Shown: in pieces, positions 53,699 to 62,903 of the stretch
Numbering within the stretch: the stretch's first letter is position 1
Layout of the letters: the number at the start of each line of letters is the position of its first letter
DNA from: Desulfallas thermosapovorans DSM 6562
GTDB lineage: Bacteria; Bacillota; Desulfotomaculia; Desulfotomaculales; Desulfallaceae
Direction of reading: 5' to 3'
DNA length: 64,000 nt
NCBI RefSeq assembly: GCF_008124625.1
Contig: NZ_VNHM01000001.1
Span: forward strand, 1-64,000
Program-made: the position numbers and the translations under genes
Notes under the pieces: generated by a model
Told to the model about the DNA's origin: nothing
Seen by the model: only the letters and a program-made list of their open reading frames with translations
Database searches by the model: none

Positions 53699-54562
53699 GT
53701 GGAGAAACAAAAAGCCAGTATACTAAAGTTTAAGGAAATGAAAAAGCAGGGTAAAAAAATCACCATGGTAACAACCTATGATTTTGCCATGATGTCCCAG
53801 GTGGACAAATCCGATATAGATATGATACTTGTGGGCGATTCTGCAGCCAATACCATGATGGGCTATGAAAAAACAGTACAAATTGATCTGGATACCATGC
53901 TTGTGTTTTGCAAGGCGGTGGCCAACGCAGGTAAACACACTTTCTTGGTGGGTGACATGCCCTTCATGACTTATGAAATAAATGCAGAGCAAGCTATGGC
54001 CAATGCAGGCCGGATTATTAGGGAAGGACGTATGGATGCCGTTAAATTGGAAGGTGGGGAACGAATAGCAAATACCGTGGCCGCCTTGGTCAGAGCCGGC
54101 ATACCGGTAATGGGTCATATTGGTTTAACACCCCAGAGCGCTGCTCAACTGGGTGGTTTTAAAGTACAGGGTAAAAACCTTAAGGATGCTAAACAAATAG
54201 TCAAAGATGCGCTGGCTCTGGAAAAAGCGGGTGTATTTGCTATCGTTCTGGAGGCCATACCCAGCCCGGTGGCTAAAATAATCACGGAAAGTGTTCAGGT
54301 GCCCACCATCGGCATTGGGGCCGGAAATTACTGCGATGGTCAGGTACTGGTTATCCATGATTTGTTGGGACTGTTTGATAGATATACACCCAAGTTTGTA
54401 AAACGCTATGCCAATTTGGGTGAAGAAATGCAAAAGGCATTAAACACCTATGCCAACGAAGTACGTGAAGGTGTGTTCCCGGACAATGAGCACTCTTTCA
54501 GTATGCCCCGGGAGTTGGTGGAGCAGTTAACGGACGAATTAAAAACCGAAGGTATTCTATAA
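53699..54562 (+). CDS. panB: 3-Methyl-2-oxobutanoate hydroxymethyltransferase
   Basis: Adds a hydroxymethyl group from methylene-THF to ketoisovalerate, the first step of pantothenate (and CoA) synthesis. 287 residues. ITMVTTYDFAMMSQVDKSDIDMILVGDSAANTMMGYEKTVQIDLDTML near the N-terminus, GDMPFMTYE near 80, AVKLEGGERIANTVAALVRAGIPVMGHIGLTPQS near 110, VPTIGIGAGNYCDGQVLVIHDLLGL near 200. GTG 53699 is eight bases after AAGGAG; GTG 53690 overlaps it. panC and panD do not follow. Confidence 0.96.
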   Translation: MEKQKASILKFKEMKKQGKKITMVTTYDFAMMSQVDKSDIDMILVGDSAANTMMGYEKTVQIDLDTMLVFCKAVANAGKHTFLVGDMPFMTYEINAEQAMANAGRIIREGRMDAVKLEGGERIANTVAALVRAGIPVMGHIGLTPQSAAQLGGFKVQGKNLKDAKQIVKDALALEKAGVFAIVLEAIPSPVAKIITESVQVPTIGIGAGNYCDGQVLVIHDLLGLFDRYTPKFVKRYANLGEEMQKALNTYANEVREGVFPDNEHSFSMPRELVEQLTDELKTEGIL

Positions 54563-54636
54563 ACAGAAACCCAAAACTATGTCCCACACATATGACTCGG
54601 ATCGAAACACGGTATGCAACTCAATCTATTAACATA

Positions 54637-54674
54637 AAACGCAGGAAGCTTTTCAGCATGTTCCTGCGTTTTTT
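54637..54674 (+). terminator. Terminator after panB
   Basis: AAACGCAGGAA, loop, TTCCTGCGTTT plus T-run. Confidence 0.9.
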
Positions 54675-54773
54675 ATATCGAATCGAGCCCTTGCCTATGG
54701 GTTGTCTTCCGCTAGTTAGTTGACAGGGTTTCCTTCAACCCACCGGCTCGGCAGACATTTCAGGCGAACATAC

Positions 54774-54801
54774 AAAAAAGCCCTTGAAATTCAAGGACTT
54801 T
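54774..54801 (-). terminator. Terminator downstream of tRNA-Trp
   Basis: On the minus strand AAAGTCCTTGAA / TTCAAGGGCTTT followed by T; begins a few bases after the tRNA end. Confidence 0.8.
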
Positions 54802-54806
54802 ATTAC

Positions 54807-54882
<76 letters not shown>

Positions 54883-55018
54883 ATGTCGTTTATTACTGTG
54901 ACAAATGTAATTATAAAATAATATTTCCGAACAGTCAAGGGAAATATGTGGTGTACAAAGGATTTTTACAAACCCAACCGAATATATATAAACAACTACT
55001 TATCTCGGAGGTGGCTTA

Positions 55019-55954
55019 ATGGGCCCCAAAATCGGTGTTTTACTGGGCGGACGCTCGGCGGAAAGGGAAGTATCATTACGCACCGGAGAAGCAATCTACC
55101 GGGCGTTGCTATCCAATGGTTATGATGCGGTGAAAATTGATGTGGATAAAAACATTGTGGAAAATTTAAAAAGTAAAAAAATCGAGCTGGCTTTTATTGC
55201 CCTACATGGCAAATATGGCGAAGACGGTACCATTCAAGGTCTTTTAGAAATATTGGAAATACCTTATACCGGTCCTGGTGTATTAGCAAGTGCCACTGCC
55301 ATAAATAAAATTGCCACAAAGAAGATTTTATTGTATGAGGGTTTGCCAACCCCGGAATTTTTCACAATTACACGCAGTGAGTACAACCAGGAAGCACAGG
55401 TTAAACTCAAAGAAAAAATACTGGCCATGGGATTACCTGTTGTGGTTAAAGCTGCTACCCAGGGTTCCACTATCGGTATTTCATTCGTGCACCACCAGGA
55501 CAGTATTAGCAGCGCCATTGACCAGGCTTTCCAGTATGACCATGAAATACTGGTGGAAAAAATGGTGAATGGAACGGAAGTAACCGCCTCGGTTCTAGGT
55601 AATGAGAAACCGGAAGTATTACCTTTGATTGAGATTTTCTCGACCACAGGAGTATATGATTATGCAGCGAAATACACTGTTGGACTAAGTGACCATATTA
55701 TTCCACCACGATTGCCTGATAATGTGCAGCAAAAAATTAAAGATCTTGCGCTTAAGACTTATTTGGCTATTGGCTGCAGGGGACTGTCCAGGGTTGATTT
55801 TATAGTCGATAACAACGATCAACCATATATTCTAGAAGTCAATACCATACCGGGGATGACGGAAACCAGCCTTTTTCCCGATGCCGCCAGGGCAGCGGGC
55901 ATATCATTTGAAACACTGGTGAACAAGTTAGTTCAGTTAGCTTTGGAAAAATAA
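55019..55954 (+). CDS. ddl: D-alanine--D-alanine ligase
   Basis: ATP-grasp ligase making D-Ala-D-Ala for peptidoglycan. 311 residues. KIGVLLGGRSAEREVSLRTGEAI at the N-terminus, FIALHGKYGEDGTIQGLLEILEIPYTGPGVLASATAINKIATK near 65, PVVVKAATQGSTIGISFV near 140, EILVEKMVNGTEVTASVLG near 180, YILEVNTIPGMTETSLFPDAARAAGISFETLV near 275. ATG 55019 after TCGGAGG. It stands between tRNA-Trp and a separate GalT-like gene. Confidence 0.95.
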   Translation: MGPKIGVLLGGRSAEREVSLRTGEAIYRALLSNGYDAVKIDVDKNIVENLKSKKIELAFIALHGKYGEDGTIQGLLEILEIPYTGPGVLASATAINKIATKKILLYEGLPTPEFFTITRSEYNQEAQVKLKEKILAMGLPVVVKAATQGSTIGISFVHHQDSISSAIDQAFQYDHEILVEKMVNGTEVTASVLGNEKPEVLPLIEIFSTTGVYDYAAKYTVGLSDHIIPPRLPDNVQQKIKDLALKTYLAIGCRGLSRVDFIVDNNDQPYILEVNTIPGMTETSLFPDAARAAGISFETLVNKLVQLALEK

Positions 55955-55964
55955 CCGTATGTAA

Positions 55965-55998
55965 CGTTGGATTGGCTGTTAAGACAGTCAATCCAACG
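55965..55998 (+). terminator. Strong hairpin after ddl
   Basis: CGTTGGATTGGCTGT, loop TAAG, ACAGTCAATCCAACG: 15 pairs with one G-U; no T-run, so termination is not certain. Confidence 0.65.
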
Positions 55999-56148
55999 CG
56001 GATAGTTATATATATAATGGACAAGTATTTACAAACAGCATTATTTAGTTTACATAAGATATTCCACAGGTATTCCAGAATAACTTTAACACTATTGGAG
56101 TATGCTACAGTTCACCAATACCGATAACAAATAACGGGGGGCCCAATA

Positions 56149-57174
56149 ATGTCAATACAATTTATTAAAACTTTGAATGAATCCACCTTTTTGGATCCAA
56201 TGAATAATTTTGCGCCTAAAACAGTAGTAAGTGAAATTCGATATGACCCATTAACGGGACAAATCTCTCGTATTTTTCCCTTTCGCAAATTTATATTACA
56301 CAGGCACGATTGGACACCCTTTGTCGAAGAATCTAAACAAAAATTTTGCCCGTTTTGTCCGGGAATATTGGATAAGGCAACACCCAAATTTCCCGTGAAC
56401 ATCGCCCCCGAGGGGCGTATCAGAATGGGTAACGCTACGGTAATCCCTAATTTAAACCCCTATGAAAAATATGCTTCACTGGTGGTGATGTCATCCCAAC
56501 ATTACATTCCCATGGAAGAAATTGATGTGAATTTGATTGCAAACAGTTTCCGAGCCGGTCTGAATTATTTACAAAGAGTCATTGCCACCGACCCGGAAGA
56601 AGCCCGTTACCTATCCATCGGATGGAATTATATGCCTTATGCCGGGGGATCCTTAATACACCCTCACCTGCAAGTGTTGGCAGGTAAGGAACCCAGCAAT
56701 TATGACAAACAGTTAATCAGGGCATCGGAAAATTACTTAACTAAACACAAAAGCAATTATTGGACAGATTTGATTAACAGTGAAATTAATAATGGTGACA
56801 GGTATGTTGGCCAAACCGGGCAGGTACACTGGCTATGCGCCTTTGCACCACGCCATATTGGCGATGTAATGGGCATACTGCCAGGTAAACAAACCATCGT
56901 TGATATCACCGATGATGACCTAAATGACTTGGCCGCCGGTCTATGTAAAGTAATACGTTACTATAACCAAAATAACATCGTTTCATTTAACGCCGCCTTG
57001 TTTTTTACCAGCAACGAGAATAAAGGTTTTGCCATCCATGTCAGGATCGTGGGCAGGTTCACCATATTCCCCCTGGTAGGCAGTGATATTACCCATATGC
57101 AAATAATGCACGATGACCCCTGGACGGTATTGCTACCTGAAACCATCGCCCAGGAGCTAAAGAAAGCCTTTTAA
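56149..57174 (+). CDS. Galactose-1-phosphate uridylyltransferase-like (HIT superfamily)
   Basis: 341 residues. Zinc-type CPFCPG near residue 67 and the HIT-like active site GGSLIHPHLQVLAG near 173 (His-Pro-His-Leu-Gln) identify the GalT branch of the HIT superfamily, in which the central His is nucleotidylated. No galactose operon genes are adjacent, so the natural substrate may be another sugar phosphate or dinucleotide. ATG 56149; AACGGGGGG lies upstream. Confidence 0.82.
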   Translation: MSIQFIKTLNESTFLDPMNNFAPKTVVSEIRYDPLTGQISRIFPFRKFILHRHDWTPFVEESKQKFCPFCPGILDKATPKFPVNIAPEGRIRMGNATVIPNLNPYEKYASLVVMSSQHYIPMEEIDVNLIANSFRAGLNYLQRVIATDPEEARYLSIGWNYMPYAGGSLIHPHLQVLAGKEPSNYDKQLIRASENYLTKHKSNYWTDLINSEINNGDRYVGQTGQVHWLCAFAPRHIGDVMGILPGKQTIVDITDDDLNDLAAGLCKVIRYYNQNNIVSFNAALFFTSNENKGFAIHVRIVGRFTIFPLVGSDITHMQIMHDDPWTVLLPETIAQELKKAF

Positions 57175-57297
57175 TATAAAATGATGCCCAACTACCGGCT
57201 GTTCGTATTGTTTACATAGCCTTTTCAAGTTTGCAGGAATCGCACCTCCGACGGAGAATATTATCATAATTACAAACATCACCGGAGGTGAGTCCAA

Positions 57298-57489
57298 TTG
57301 GCTATGAAAAGATGCATTATGTGTGGCAAAATGTTTGACCCGGATCAGATTGTGGAAGAGAATAAAAATCCTTTTCTTGATGACGATGACGAAGATATGC
57401 CCAAAAAAGTGCCTTCATTTTGCCAGCTATGCGAAGCAAAGATACGTCACGAAGCAGATGAGACAAAAAAACCAGCAAAACCAATGTAA
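57298..57489 (+). CDS. Small CxxC zinc-ribbon-like protein
   Basis: 63 residues with two CxxC pairs, KRCIMCGKMFDP and SFCQLCEAKIRHE, separated by an acidic loop (DDDDEDMPKK). Probably a zinc-binding knuckle; function unknown. TTG 57298 lies six bases after GGAGGTGA and ATG 57304 twelve bases after it, so TTG is favoured. Precedes the UPF0182 gene by 68 bp. Confidence 0.7.
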   Translation: MAMKRCIMCGKMFDPDQIVEENKNPFLDDDDEDMPKKVPSFCQLCEAKIRHEADETKKPAKPM

Positions 57490-57557
57490 AATGCAATTAA
57501 CTTAGCCTTAACGGCCTGCACCCGGTCAGGTTCCAAATTTTATAAGGAGGAGATCAG

Positions 57558-60317
57558 TTGCAAAAAGGCTTTAAGTGGCTAACAACAATAGTTGTGGCAG
57601 CTTTATTAATTTTCTTGCTTGTGGCCAGGTGGGGCGCACATCTTTATATTGACTGGCTATGGTACCAATCCCTTGGTTATATCAATATATTTAAAACGAT
57701 ACTGCTGTCCGAGATAGGCCTGCGATTACTGGTAGGGCTGTCGGCTTTAATATTCATCTTTGTAAACTTAATACTAACCAGAAAATCTGTACTGCAGAGC
57801 ATTAATGCCCGCCAGATTAATAGAACTGATGATGATATCATCACTATTTACCAATCACCATTGAATAAATATTTGACACCTCGCCTGCTTACGCTGACCT
57901 ACTTGGCCATCAGTACCGCCTTAGCCTTTTTTGTAAGTTCCGCGGTAACCGGTGATTGGGTTATAGTGCAGAAATACTTGCATAGCACTACCTTTGGCGT
58001 TACCGACCCCATCTTCAACAATGACATAGGTAAATACGTATTTAATTTGCCCTTTTACCTGTTTTTATACCAACTCATTACCTGGTTTATTATTCTGTCT
58101 GCCTTCACCGTGGCTTTGGTATACTTTTTATCTGAAACCGGCAAAGACGGGGTTGGTAAAGTTTTTAACTCCATGGCTGCCCGGCTGCATCTTTCATTTT
58201 TGGCGGCGCTTTTTTTCCTTGTCCGGGCCTGGGGCTATAGATTGGAACAATATATGCTTTTATACTCAGGCAACGGTGTCACCTTCGGCCCTGGCTACAC
58301 GGATATTCATGCCCGGTTACTGGCCTATAAAGCGCTTTTCTTTATCGCCTTGCTCATTGCCCTGGTCATTATCATTAATATTTTTTTGCGCCGGTTTAAG
58401 CTTATATTATATAGTATCGGCGGGTTGATATTAGCCTCAATAATTTTAGGCGGCATCTACCCATCGGCAGTACAAAATTTGATAGTAAAGCCAAATGAGT
58501 TAAATAAGGAATCGCCTTACATTGCCAATTCCATAAAATATACCAGAATGGCATATAACCTGAATCAGGTACAAATTAAAAAATTCCCGGCGGGACAGGT
58601 ACTCAGCGCTGCGGACATAGAAAACAACCGGGAAACGGTTAATAACATACGGCTTTGGGACTGGCGACCGCTACGGGAAACATACCAGCAATTACAAGAA
58701 ATAAGACCATATTATGAGCTGGAAAACATTGATATCGATCGCTACACAATTAATGGCGAGTACCGGCAGGTAATGCTGGCGGCCAGGGAACTTGATCAGG
58801 CTCAATTGTCAAGCACCGCTAAAACCTGGATTAATGAACGGCTCAAATATACCCACGGTTATGGCGTAACCATGAATCCAGTGAACAAAATGACCTCGGA
58901 AGGGTTACCTGAGCTTTTTATTAAAAATATTCCGCCATCCAGTGAGATAGATGTAAAGGTAACACGACCCGAGATTTACTTTGGTGAGCTAACAGATAAT
59001 TATGTGATAGTTAACACAAAAACCCAGGAATTCGACTATCCGGTGGGTACTGAAAACGCATATACCACCTACGAAGGCAAAAACGGTGTTAAAGTAAATA
59101 ATTTTTTGCGTAAAGCAGTTTTTGCTCTGGCCTTTGCCGATTATAAACTACTTCTGGCCAGCGACTTGGAGAACAGCAGCCAAATACTCTATTATCGAAA
59201 TATCAAGGATAGAGTAACCAAACTGGCCCCCTTTCTTAGTTTTGACAGTGATCCATATATCGTGATAGATAATTCCGGTGCCCTGCACTGGATGTGGGAT
59301 GCCTATACCACAACAAATATGTACCCTTATTCTGAGCCTTACAGAGGCGGGAACAATTACATCCGCAATGCCGTCAAGGTGATAATCAACGCCTATACCG
59401 GACAGGTAGATTTTTATGTGTCTGATAATGAAGATCCAATTATCCAGACTTACGCTAAAATTTTTCCCGGTGTTTTTAAGCCGCTTAGTGAAATGCCCGG
59501 AGATTTAAGGGAGCATATCCGTTACCCGGCCGACCTGTTTAATATCCAGGCGGAAAAATATACGGTTTTCCATATGACCAATACTGAAGTATTGTATAAT
59601 CAAGAGGATAGGTGGAACATTCCCACCGAAAAGTTTTATAACGAGGAAGTAACCCTGGAACCTTATTACAACATCATCAAGTTACCGGAAAGCGAAAAGC
59701 CGGAATACGTGTTGATTTTACCCTTTACGCCAAATAACAAAACCAATATGATTGGCTGGATGGCCGCCAGGTCAGACGATCCAAACTATGGTGAATTACT
59801 GGTTTATGAGTTTCCAAAACAGGAATTAGTATACGGACCAATGCAAATAGAAGCCCGTATCGATCAGGATACTGTGATTTCACAACAGTTGACCCTGTGG
59901 AATCAGCGAGGATCCTCGGTAATCAGGGGCAACCTGCTGGTCATACCGGTGGAAAACTCTTTGCTTTACGTAGAACCGTTATACCTGCAATCGGAACAAA
60001 GTAGGATGCCGGAGTTGCGACGGGTAATCGTGGCTCACAATGACCGGATCGTCATGGAGCCCACATTGGACACGGCTTTGAACAAAATTTTCGGCACCGC
60101 CATTAATGATACCACAAACGACGGCCAGCAGCCATCGCTTACAGACCAAGAACCGGTAGATAAAGCACCAGCGACGTTAAAAGAATTAATAGATACGGCG
60201 AACAATTTATATAACGAAGCCCAAACCAAACTGCAAAACGGTGATTGGGCGGGTTATGGCGAGGCGATTGGTAAATTGGAGAAGACTTTAAAAGATTTGT
60301 CCGCACAAGCGGAATAG
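57558..60317 (+). CDS. UPF0182 family large membrane protein
   Basis: 919 residues. The first 310 hold about seven membrane segments (WLTTIVVAALLIFLLVARWGAHLYIDWLWYQSLGY, YLAISTALAFFVSSAV, LITWFIILSAFTVALVYFL, LSFLAALFFLVRAWGYRLEQYMLLYSGNGVTFGPGYTD). A large outer domain follows with typical LWDWRPLRETYQQLQEIRPYYELENIDIDRYTI. The C-terminus has a soluble helical tail (TLKELIDTANNLYNEAQTKLQNGDWAGYGEAI) of the family. Role unknown. The start is TTG 57558 after AGGAGGAG. Confidence 0.92.
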   Translation: MQKGFKWLTTIVVAALLIFLLVARWGAHLYIDWLWYQSLGYINIFKTILLSEIGLRLLVGLSALIFIFVNLILTRKSVLQSINARQINRTDDDIITIYQSPLNKYLTPRLLTLTYLAISTALAFFVSSAVTGDWVIVQKYLHSTTFGVTDPIFNNDIGKYVFNLPFYLFLYQLITWFIILSAFTVALVYFLSETGKDGVGKVFNSMAARLHLSFLAALFFLVRAWGYRLEQYMLLYSGNGVTFGPGYTDIHARLLAYKALFFIALLIALVIIINIFLRRFKLILYSIGGLILASIILGGIYPSAVQNLIVKPNELNKESPYIANSIKYTRMAYNLNQVQIKKFPAGQVLSAADIENNRETVNNIRLWDWRPLRETYQQLQEIRPYYELENIDIDRYTINGEYRQVMLAARELDQAQLSSTAKTWINERLKYTHGYGVTMNPVNKMTSEGLPELFIKNIPPSSEIDVKVTRPEIYFGELTDNYVIVNTKTQEFDYPVGTENAYTTYEGKNGVKVNNFLRKAVFALAFADYKLLLASDLENSSQILYYRNIKDRVTKLAPFLSFDSDPYIVIDNSGALHWMWDAYTTTNMYPYSEPYRGGNNYIRNAVKVIINAYTGQVDFYVSDNEDPIIQTYAKIFPGVFKPLSEMPGDLREHIRYPADLFNIQAEKYTVFHMTNTEVLYNQEDRWNIPTEKFYNEEVTLEPYYNIIKLPESEKPEYVLILPFTPNNKTNMIGWMAARSDDPNYGELLVYEFPKQELVYGPMQIEARIDQDTVISQQLTLWNQRGSSVIRGNLLVIPVENSLLYVEPLYLQSEQSRMPELRRVIVAHNDRIVMEPTLDTALNKIFGTAINDTTNDGQQPSLTDQEPVDKAPATLKELIDTANNLYNEAQTKLQNGDWAGYGEAIGKLEKTLKDLSAQAE

Positions 60318-60352
60318 AGTTATAATATTCATTGGGAAGGAGATGAGTATAT

Positions 60353-60502
60353 ATGTTTTTTGAAAGTTGGTGGCAGGGATTAGTATTTGGGGTGGTAACC
60401 TCAATAGCATTGCTGGCGATTTGTTATGGCTTTGCCATTAAATGGAGCAAATTTACCGGAGAAGATAAAAAACAAAAACAATCATGTAATGCTCATCATT
60501 AA
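60353..60502 (+). CDS. Small single-pass membrane protein
   Basis: 49 residues. ATG 60353 lies ten bases after AAGGAG. The peptide is MFFESWWQGLVFGVV..., with one membrane helix (about residues 8-29, GLVFGVVTSIALLAICYGFAI) and a short basic tail ending SCNAHH, a possible metal-binding end. It follows UPF0182 by 35 bp and may belong to its transcript. Unrecognised family. Confidence 0.6.
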   Translation: MFFESWWQGLVFGVVTSIALLAICYGFAIKWSKFTGEDKKQKQSCNAHH

Positions 60503-60540
60503 TCCGTTAACGTTATAATAAGTTAACAGAATCCCAATCC

Positions 60541-60635
60541 TGTGTACTTGCTAAAACGGCCTTGCCGGAACGCTGGCAACCGGTTCCATAATCAAGCTAA
60601 GAAGCCGCCGGTTATAAATAACCGGTGGCCTTTTT
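60541..60635 (+). promoter_or_regulatory. Structured leader with terminator upstream of alpha/beta hydrolase
   Basis: Hairpin CGGC-CTT-GCCG (60557-60567), hairpin GGAAC/GTTCC (60567-60587), a possible closing CTTG/CAAG pair (60547/60593), then a terminator GCCGCCGGTTA-TAAA-TAACCGGTGGC followed by CTTTTT (60604-60635). The hydrolase ribosome site is directly after it, so it is either the end of the upstream transcript or an attenuator. It does not match a riboswitch consensus I know. Confidence 0.5.
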
Positions 60636-60654
60636 ATCAAGGGGGGACAAGTTT

Positions 60655-61434
60655 GTGCCTAAGGTTGTTATTGATAGCAAAACATTTCATTATGCTGCCG
60701 GAGTACCCCAAGGGAATTGTAACCACGCCATTATATTTGTCCATGGTGCCGGGGGCAACCATAAACACTGGGCATATCAAACTACTGAACTAGGGCAAAA
60801 GTTTTTAACTATAGCCGTTGATTTGCCGGGGCACGGTATTTCTGAAGGTGAGCCATGCCGGGAAATTAAAGATTATAGCAGTTTTTTATATGATTTCACC
60901 GAGCGGACGCTGGGGACAGGGTTTATCTTAGCCGGACATTCCATGGGTGGAGCCATCGCCATGGATTTTGCCCTTCGTTTTCCCAATAAATTAAGCGGCT
61001 TGATACTTATCGGCACCGGTGCCAGGCTACGGGTAGCACCTGCTATCCTGGAAACCTTTAAGGCCGGCCAGTTATTTCCCGAATTTATCAATTTTGCTTA
61101 CAGTGATACAACCAATCCAGAGTTATTGAGACAGGCCGAATTAGAGATGGAAAATACTGCGCCCAGTATTTATTATAGCGATTTTTTGGCTTGTGACAGT
61201 TTCAATTATATTGAACAAATTAAAAACATTATGACACCCACGCTGGTTATCGGAGCCGACGCAGACCGCTTAACTCCACCTAAATACAGCCAATACCTGG
61301 CCGATAATATTCCAAACTCACAACTGCAAATAATCTCGCAGGCCGGTCACATGATGATGCTGGAAAAACCCCATCAAATAAACACCAGTATCGAAAAATT
61401 TGCCACGGATCTGGTATCGGTGATATCAGGGTAA
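60655..61434 (+). CDS. Alpha/beta hydrolase
   Basis: 259 residues. FVHGAGGNHKHWAYQ (oxyanion region), VDLPGHGISEGEP, nucleophile elbow AGHSMGGAIAMDFAL near residue 102, acidic residue in GADADRLTPP near 200 and the catalytic His in SQAGHMMMLEKP near 230. Substrate unknown. GTG 60655 follows AAGGGGGGACA; a longer frame to 60625 would begin inside the terminator. Confidence 0.88.
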   Translation: MPKVVIDSKTFHYAAGVPQGNCNHAIIFVHGAGGNHKHWAYQTTELGQKFLTIAVDLPGHGISEGEPCREIKDYSSFLYDFTERTLGTGFILAGHSMGGAIAMDFALRFPNKLSGLILIGTGARLRVAPAILETFKAGQLFPEFINFAYSDTTNPELLRQAELEMENTAPSIYYSDFLACDSFNYIEQIKNIMTPTLVIGADADRLTPPKYSQYLADNIPNSQLQIISQAGHMMMLEKPHQINTSIEKFATDLVSVISG

Positions 61435-61473
61435 AAATGTTCAACTGGGTAATTATCTAAGGGAGGTATAACT

Positions 61474-62574
61474 ATGGCTAAATCGATGGTCAAACGCATA
61501 GGTGTTCTTACCGGAGGTGGCGATGCACCTGGTCTGAACGCTGTCATTCGAGCTGTTGTCAAAACAGCCATCCGAGAATACCAAATGAGCGTTGTAGGTT
61601 TTGAAAATGGCTTCGGCGGGCTAATTAAAAACCAGGCCCGGGAGTTAACCGAAGCCGATGTGGTAGGAATACTCCCTCGAGGCGGAACCATTCTTGGCAC
61701 CACTAACCGCGACAACCCCTTTCATTATCCGGTAGTTAAAGGCAATGAAAAAGTTTTTGCTGATGTATCGGACCGGGTTTTTGAAAACATTAGCATCCAT
61801 AATATAGAAGCTCTTATCGTTATCGGCGGCGACGGCAGCCTGGCCATTGGCAAGGAATTGCATGACCAGGGATTAAAGGTCGTGGGTGTTCCCAAAACCA
61901 TCGACAATGACCTTTCGGCCACCGACCAGACATTCGGCTTTGATACCGCCCTCACCACTGCATCCGAGGCCATTGATAAGCTTCACACCACTGCTGAATC
62001 CCATCACCGGGTTATGGTATTGGAAGTAATGGGACGATATGCCGGGTGGATAGCGCTGGCTTCCGGTTTGGCTGGTGGAGCCGATGTTATTTTAATACCT
62101 GAAATACCATACAATATGGATGTTGTAGTGGAGAAAATCAATGCCCGCAGCCGGGAGAAGAAAAAATTCAGCATTGTAGTAGTGGCTGAAGGTGCTAAAC
62201 CCCTGGGCGGTGAAATGGTGGTTAGCAAACGCGTTGAGGATAGCTTTGATCCCATTCGTTTGGGCGGTATCGGCAATGTGGTGGCCCAGGCCATTGAATC
62301 CGCAACAGGCAAGGAATCCCGGGTAACCGTGCTGGGACACCTGCAAAGGGGCGGGTCACCCACTGCCTATGATCGTATTTTAGCCACCCGTTACGGCACA
62401 GGGGCGGTAAATTTAGCTGCCGAAGGTCAATTCGGACGCATGGTATGTCTTAAGGGACAAAATATCGAATCAGTTCCACTGGAGCAGGCCATAGGGGAAC
62501 TGAATAAAGTGCCTGTAGATGGAGAACTGGTCAGGGTAGCCAGGCAACTGGGCATTTGCCTGGGCGATTATTAA
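61474..62574 (+). CDS. pfkA: 6-Phosphofructokinase
   Basis: Phosphorylates fructose 6-phosphate. 366 residues. RIGVLTGGGDAPGLNAVIRAVV at the N-terminus, ILPRGGTILGTTNRDNPF near 70, VIGGDGSLAIGKEL near 110, PKTIDNDLSATDQTFGFDTA near 137, VMVLEVMGRYAGWIAL near 180, LGHLQRGGSPTAYDRILATRYG near 287. The donor-site residues are Gly in GGDG (ATP type) and Lys in PKTIDND (seen in PPi types and in some ATP types), so ATP is likely but not certain. ATG 61474 after AAGGGAGG. Confidence 0.94.
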   Translation: MAKSMVKRIGVLTGGGDAPGLNAVIRAVVKTAIREYQMSVVGFENGFGGLIKNQARELTEADVVGILPRGGTILGTTNRDNPFHYPVVKGNEKVFADVSDRVFENISIHNIEALIVIGGDGSLAIGKELHDQGLKVVGVPKTIDNDLSATDQTFGFDTALTTASEAIDKLHTTAESHHRVMVLEVMGRYAGWIALASGLAGGADVILIPEIPYNMDVVVEKINARSREKKKFSIVVVAEGAKPLGGEMVVSKRVEDSFDPIRLGGIGNVVAQAIESATGKESRVTVLGHLQRGGSPTAYDRILATRYGTGAVNLAAEGQFGRMVCLKGQNIESVPLEQAIGELNKVPVDGELVRVARQLGICLGDY

Positions 62575-62604
62575 ACCGTGGTCTGAAAGGAGTGTCGGGC
62601 GGCT

Positions 62605-62877
62605 ATGATAATTAATTATTCTGAACTGGCTGTAAAGGAATTGATTAATGAGGTTTTACAAGCATACGCCAGCCAAAACCCGGGCACTTGTAAATGCGAA
62701 CGCTGCAAAAATGATATTATGGCCCTGGCACTAAATAATTTACCCCCCAAGTATGTGGTCACTGATATTGGTAGAGTTTATACAAAAGCGGTTTTTGATC
62801 AAGTAGGGGGCAAAGCCCAAGTTATTGCTGCACTGACCTCGGCAATTCAAAGAGTACGGCAGCATCCCAGACATTAA
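62605..62877 (+). CDS. comFB: ComFB-family protein
   Basis: 90 residues. The core NYSELAVKELINEVLQAYASQ, then a cysteine set CKCERCKNDIMALALNNLPPKYVVTDIGRVYTK, is that of the late-competence ComFB domain; members in other phyla bind cyclic dinucleotides. The three cysteines may hold zinc. ATG 62605 has GAAAGGAGTG about 13 bases upstream. It lies 30 bp after pfkA, perhaps in the same transcript. Confidence 0.82.
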   Translation: MIINYSELAVKELINEVLQAYASQNPGTCKCERCKNDIMALALNNLPPKYVVTDIGRVYTKAVFDQVGGKAQVIAALTSAIQRVRQHPRH

Positions 62878-62903
62878 AAAAATTAGTAGGAGGTGATTCT
62901 TCC

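Noticed and set aside
60541-60600. SAM-I riboswitch
   Set aside because: GGCAACC is present, but the other conserved SAM-I segments and helix order are missing.
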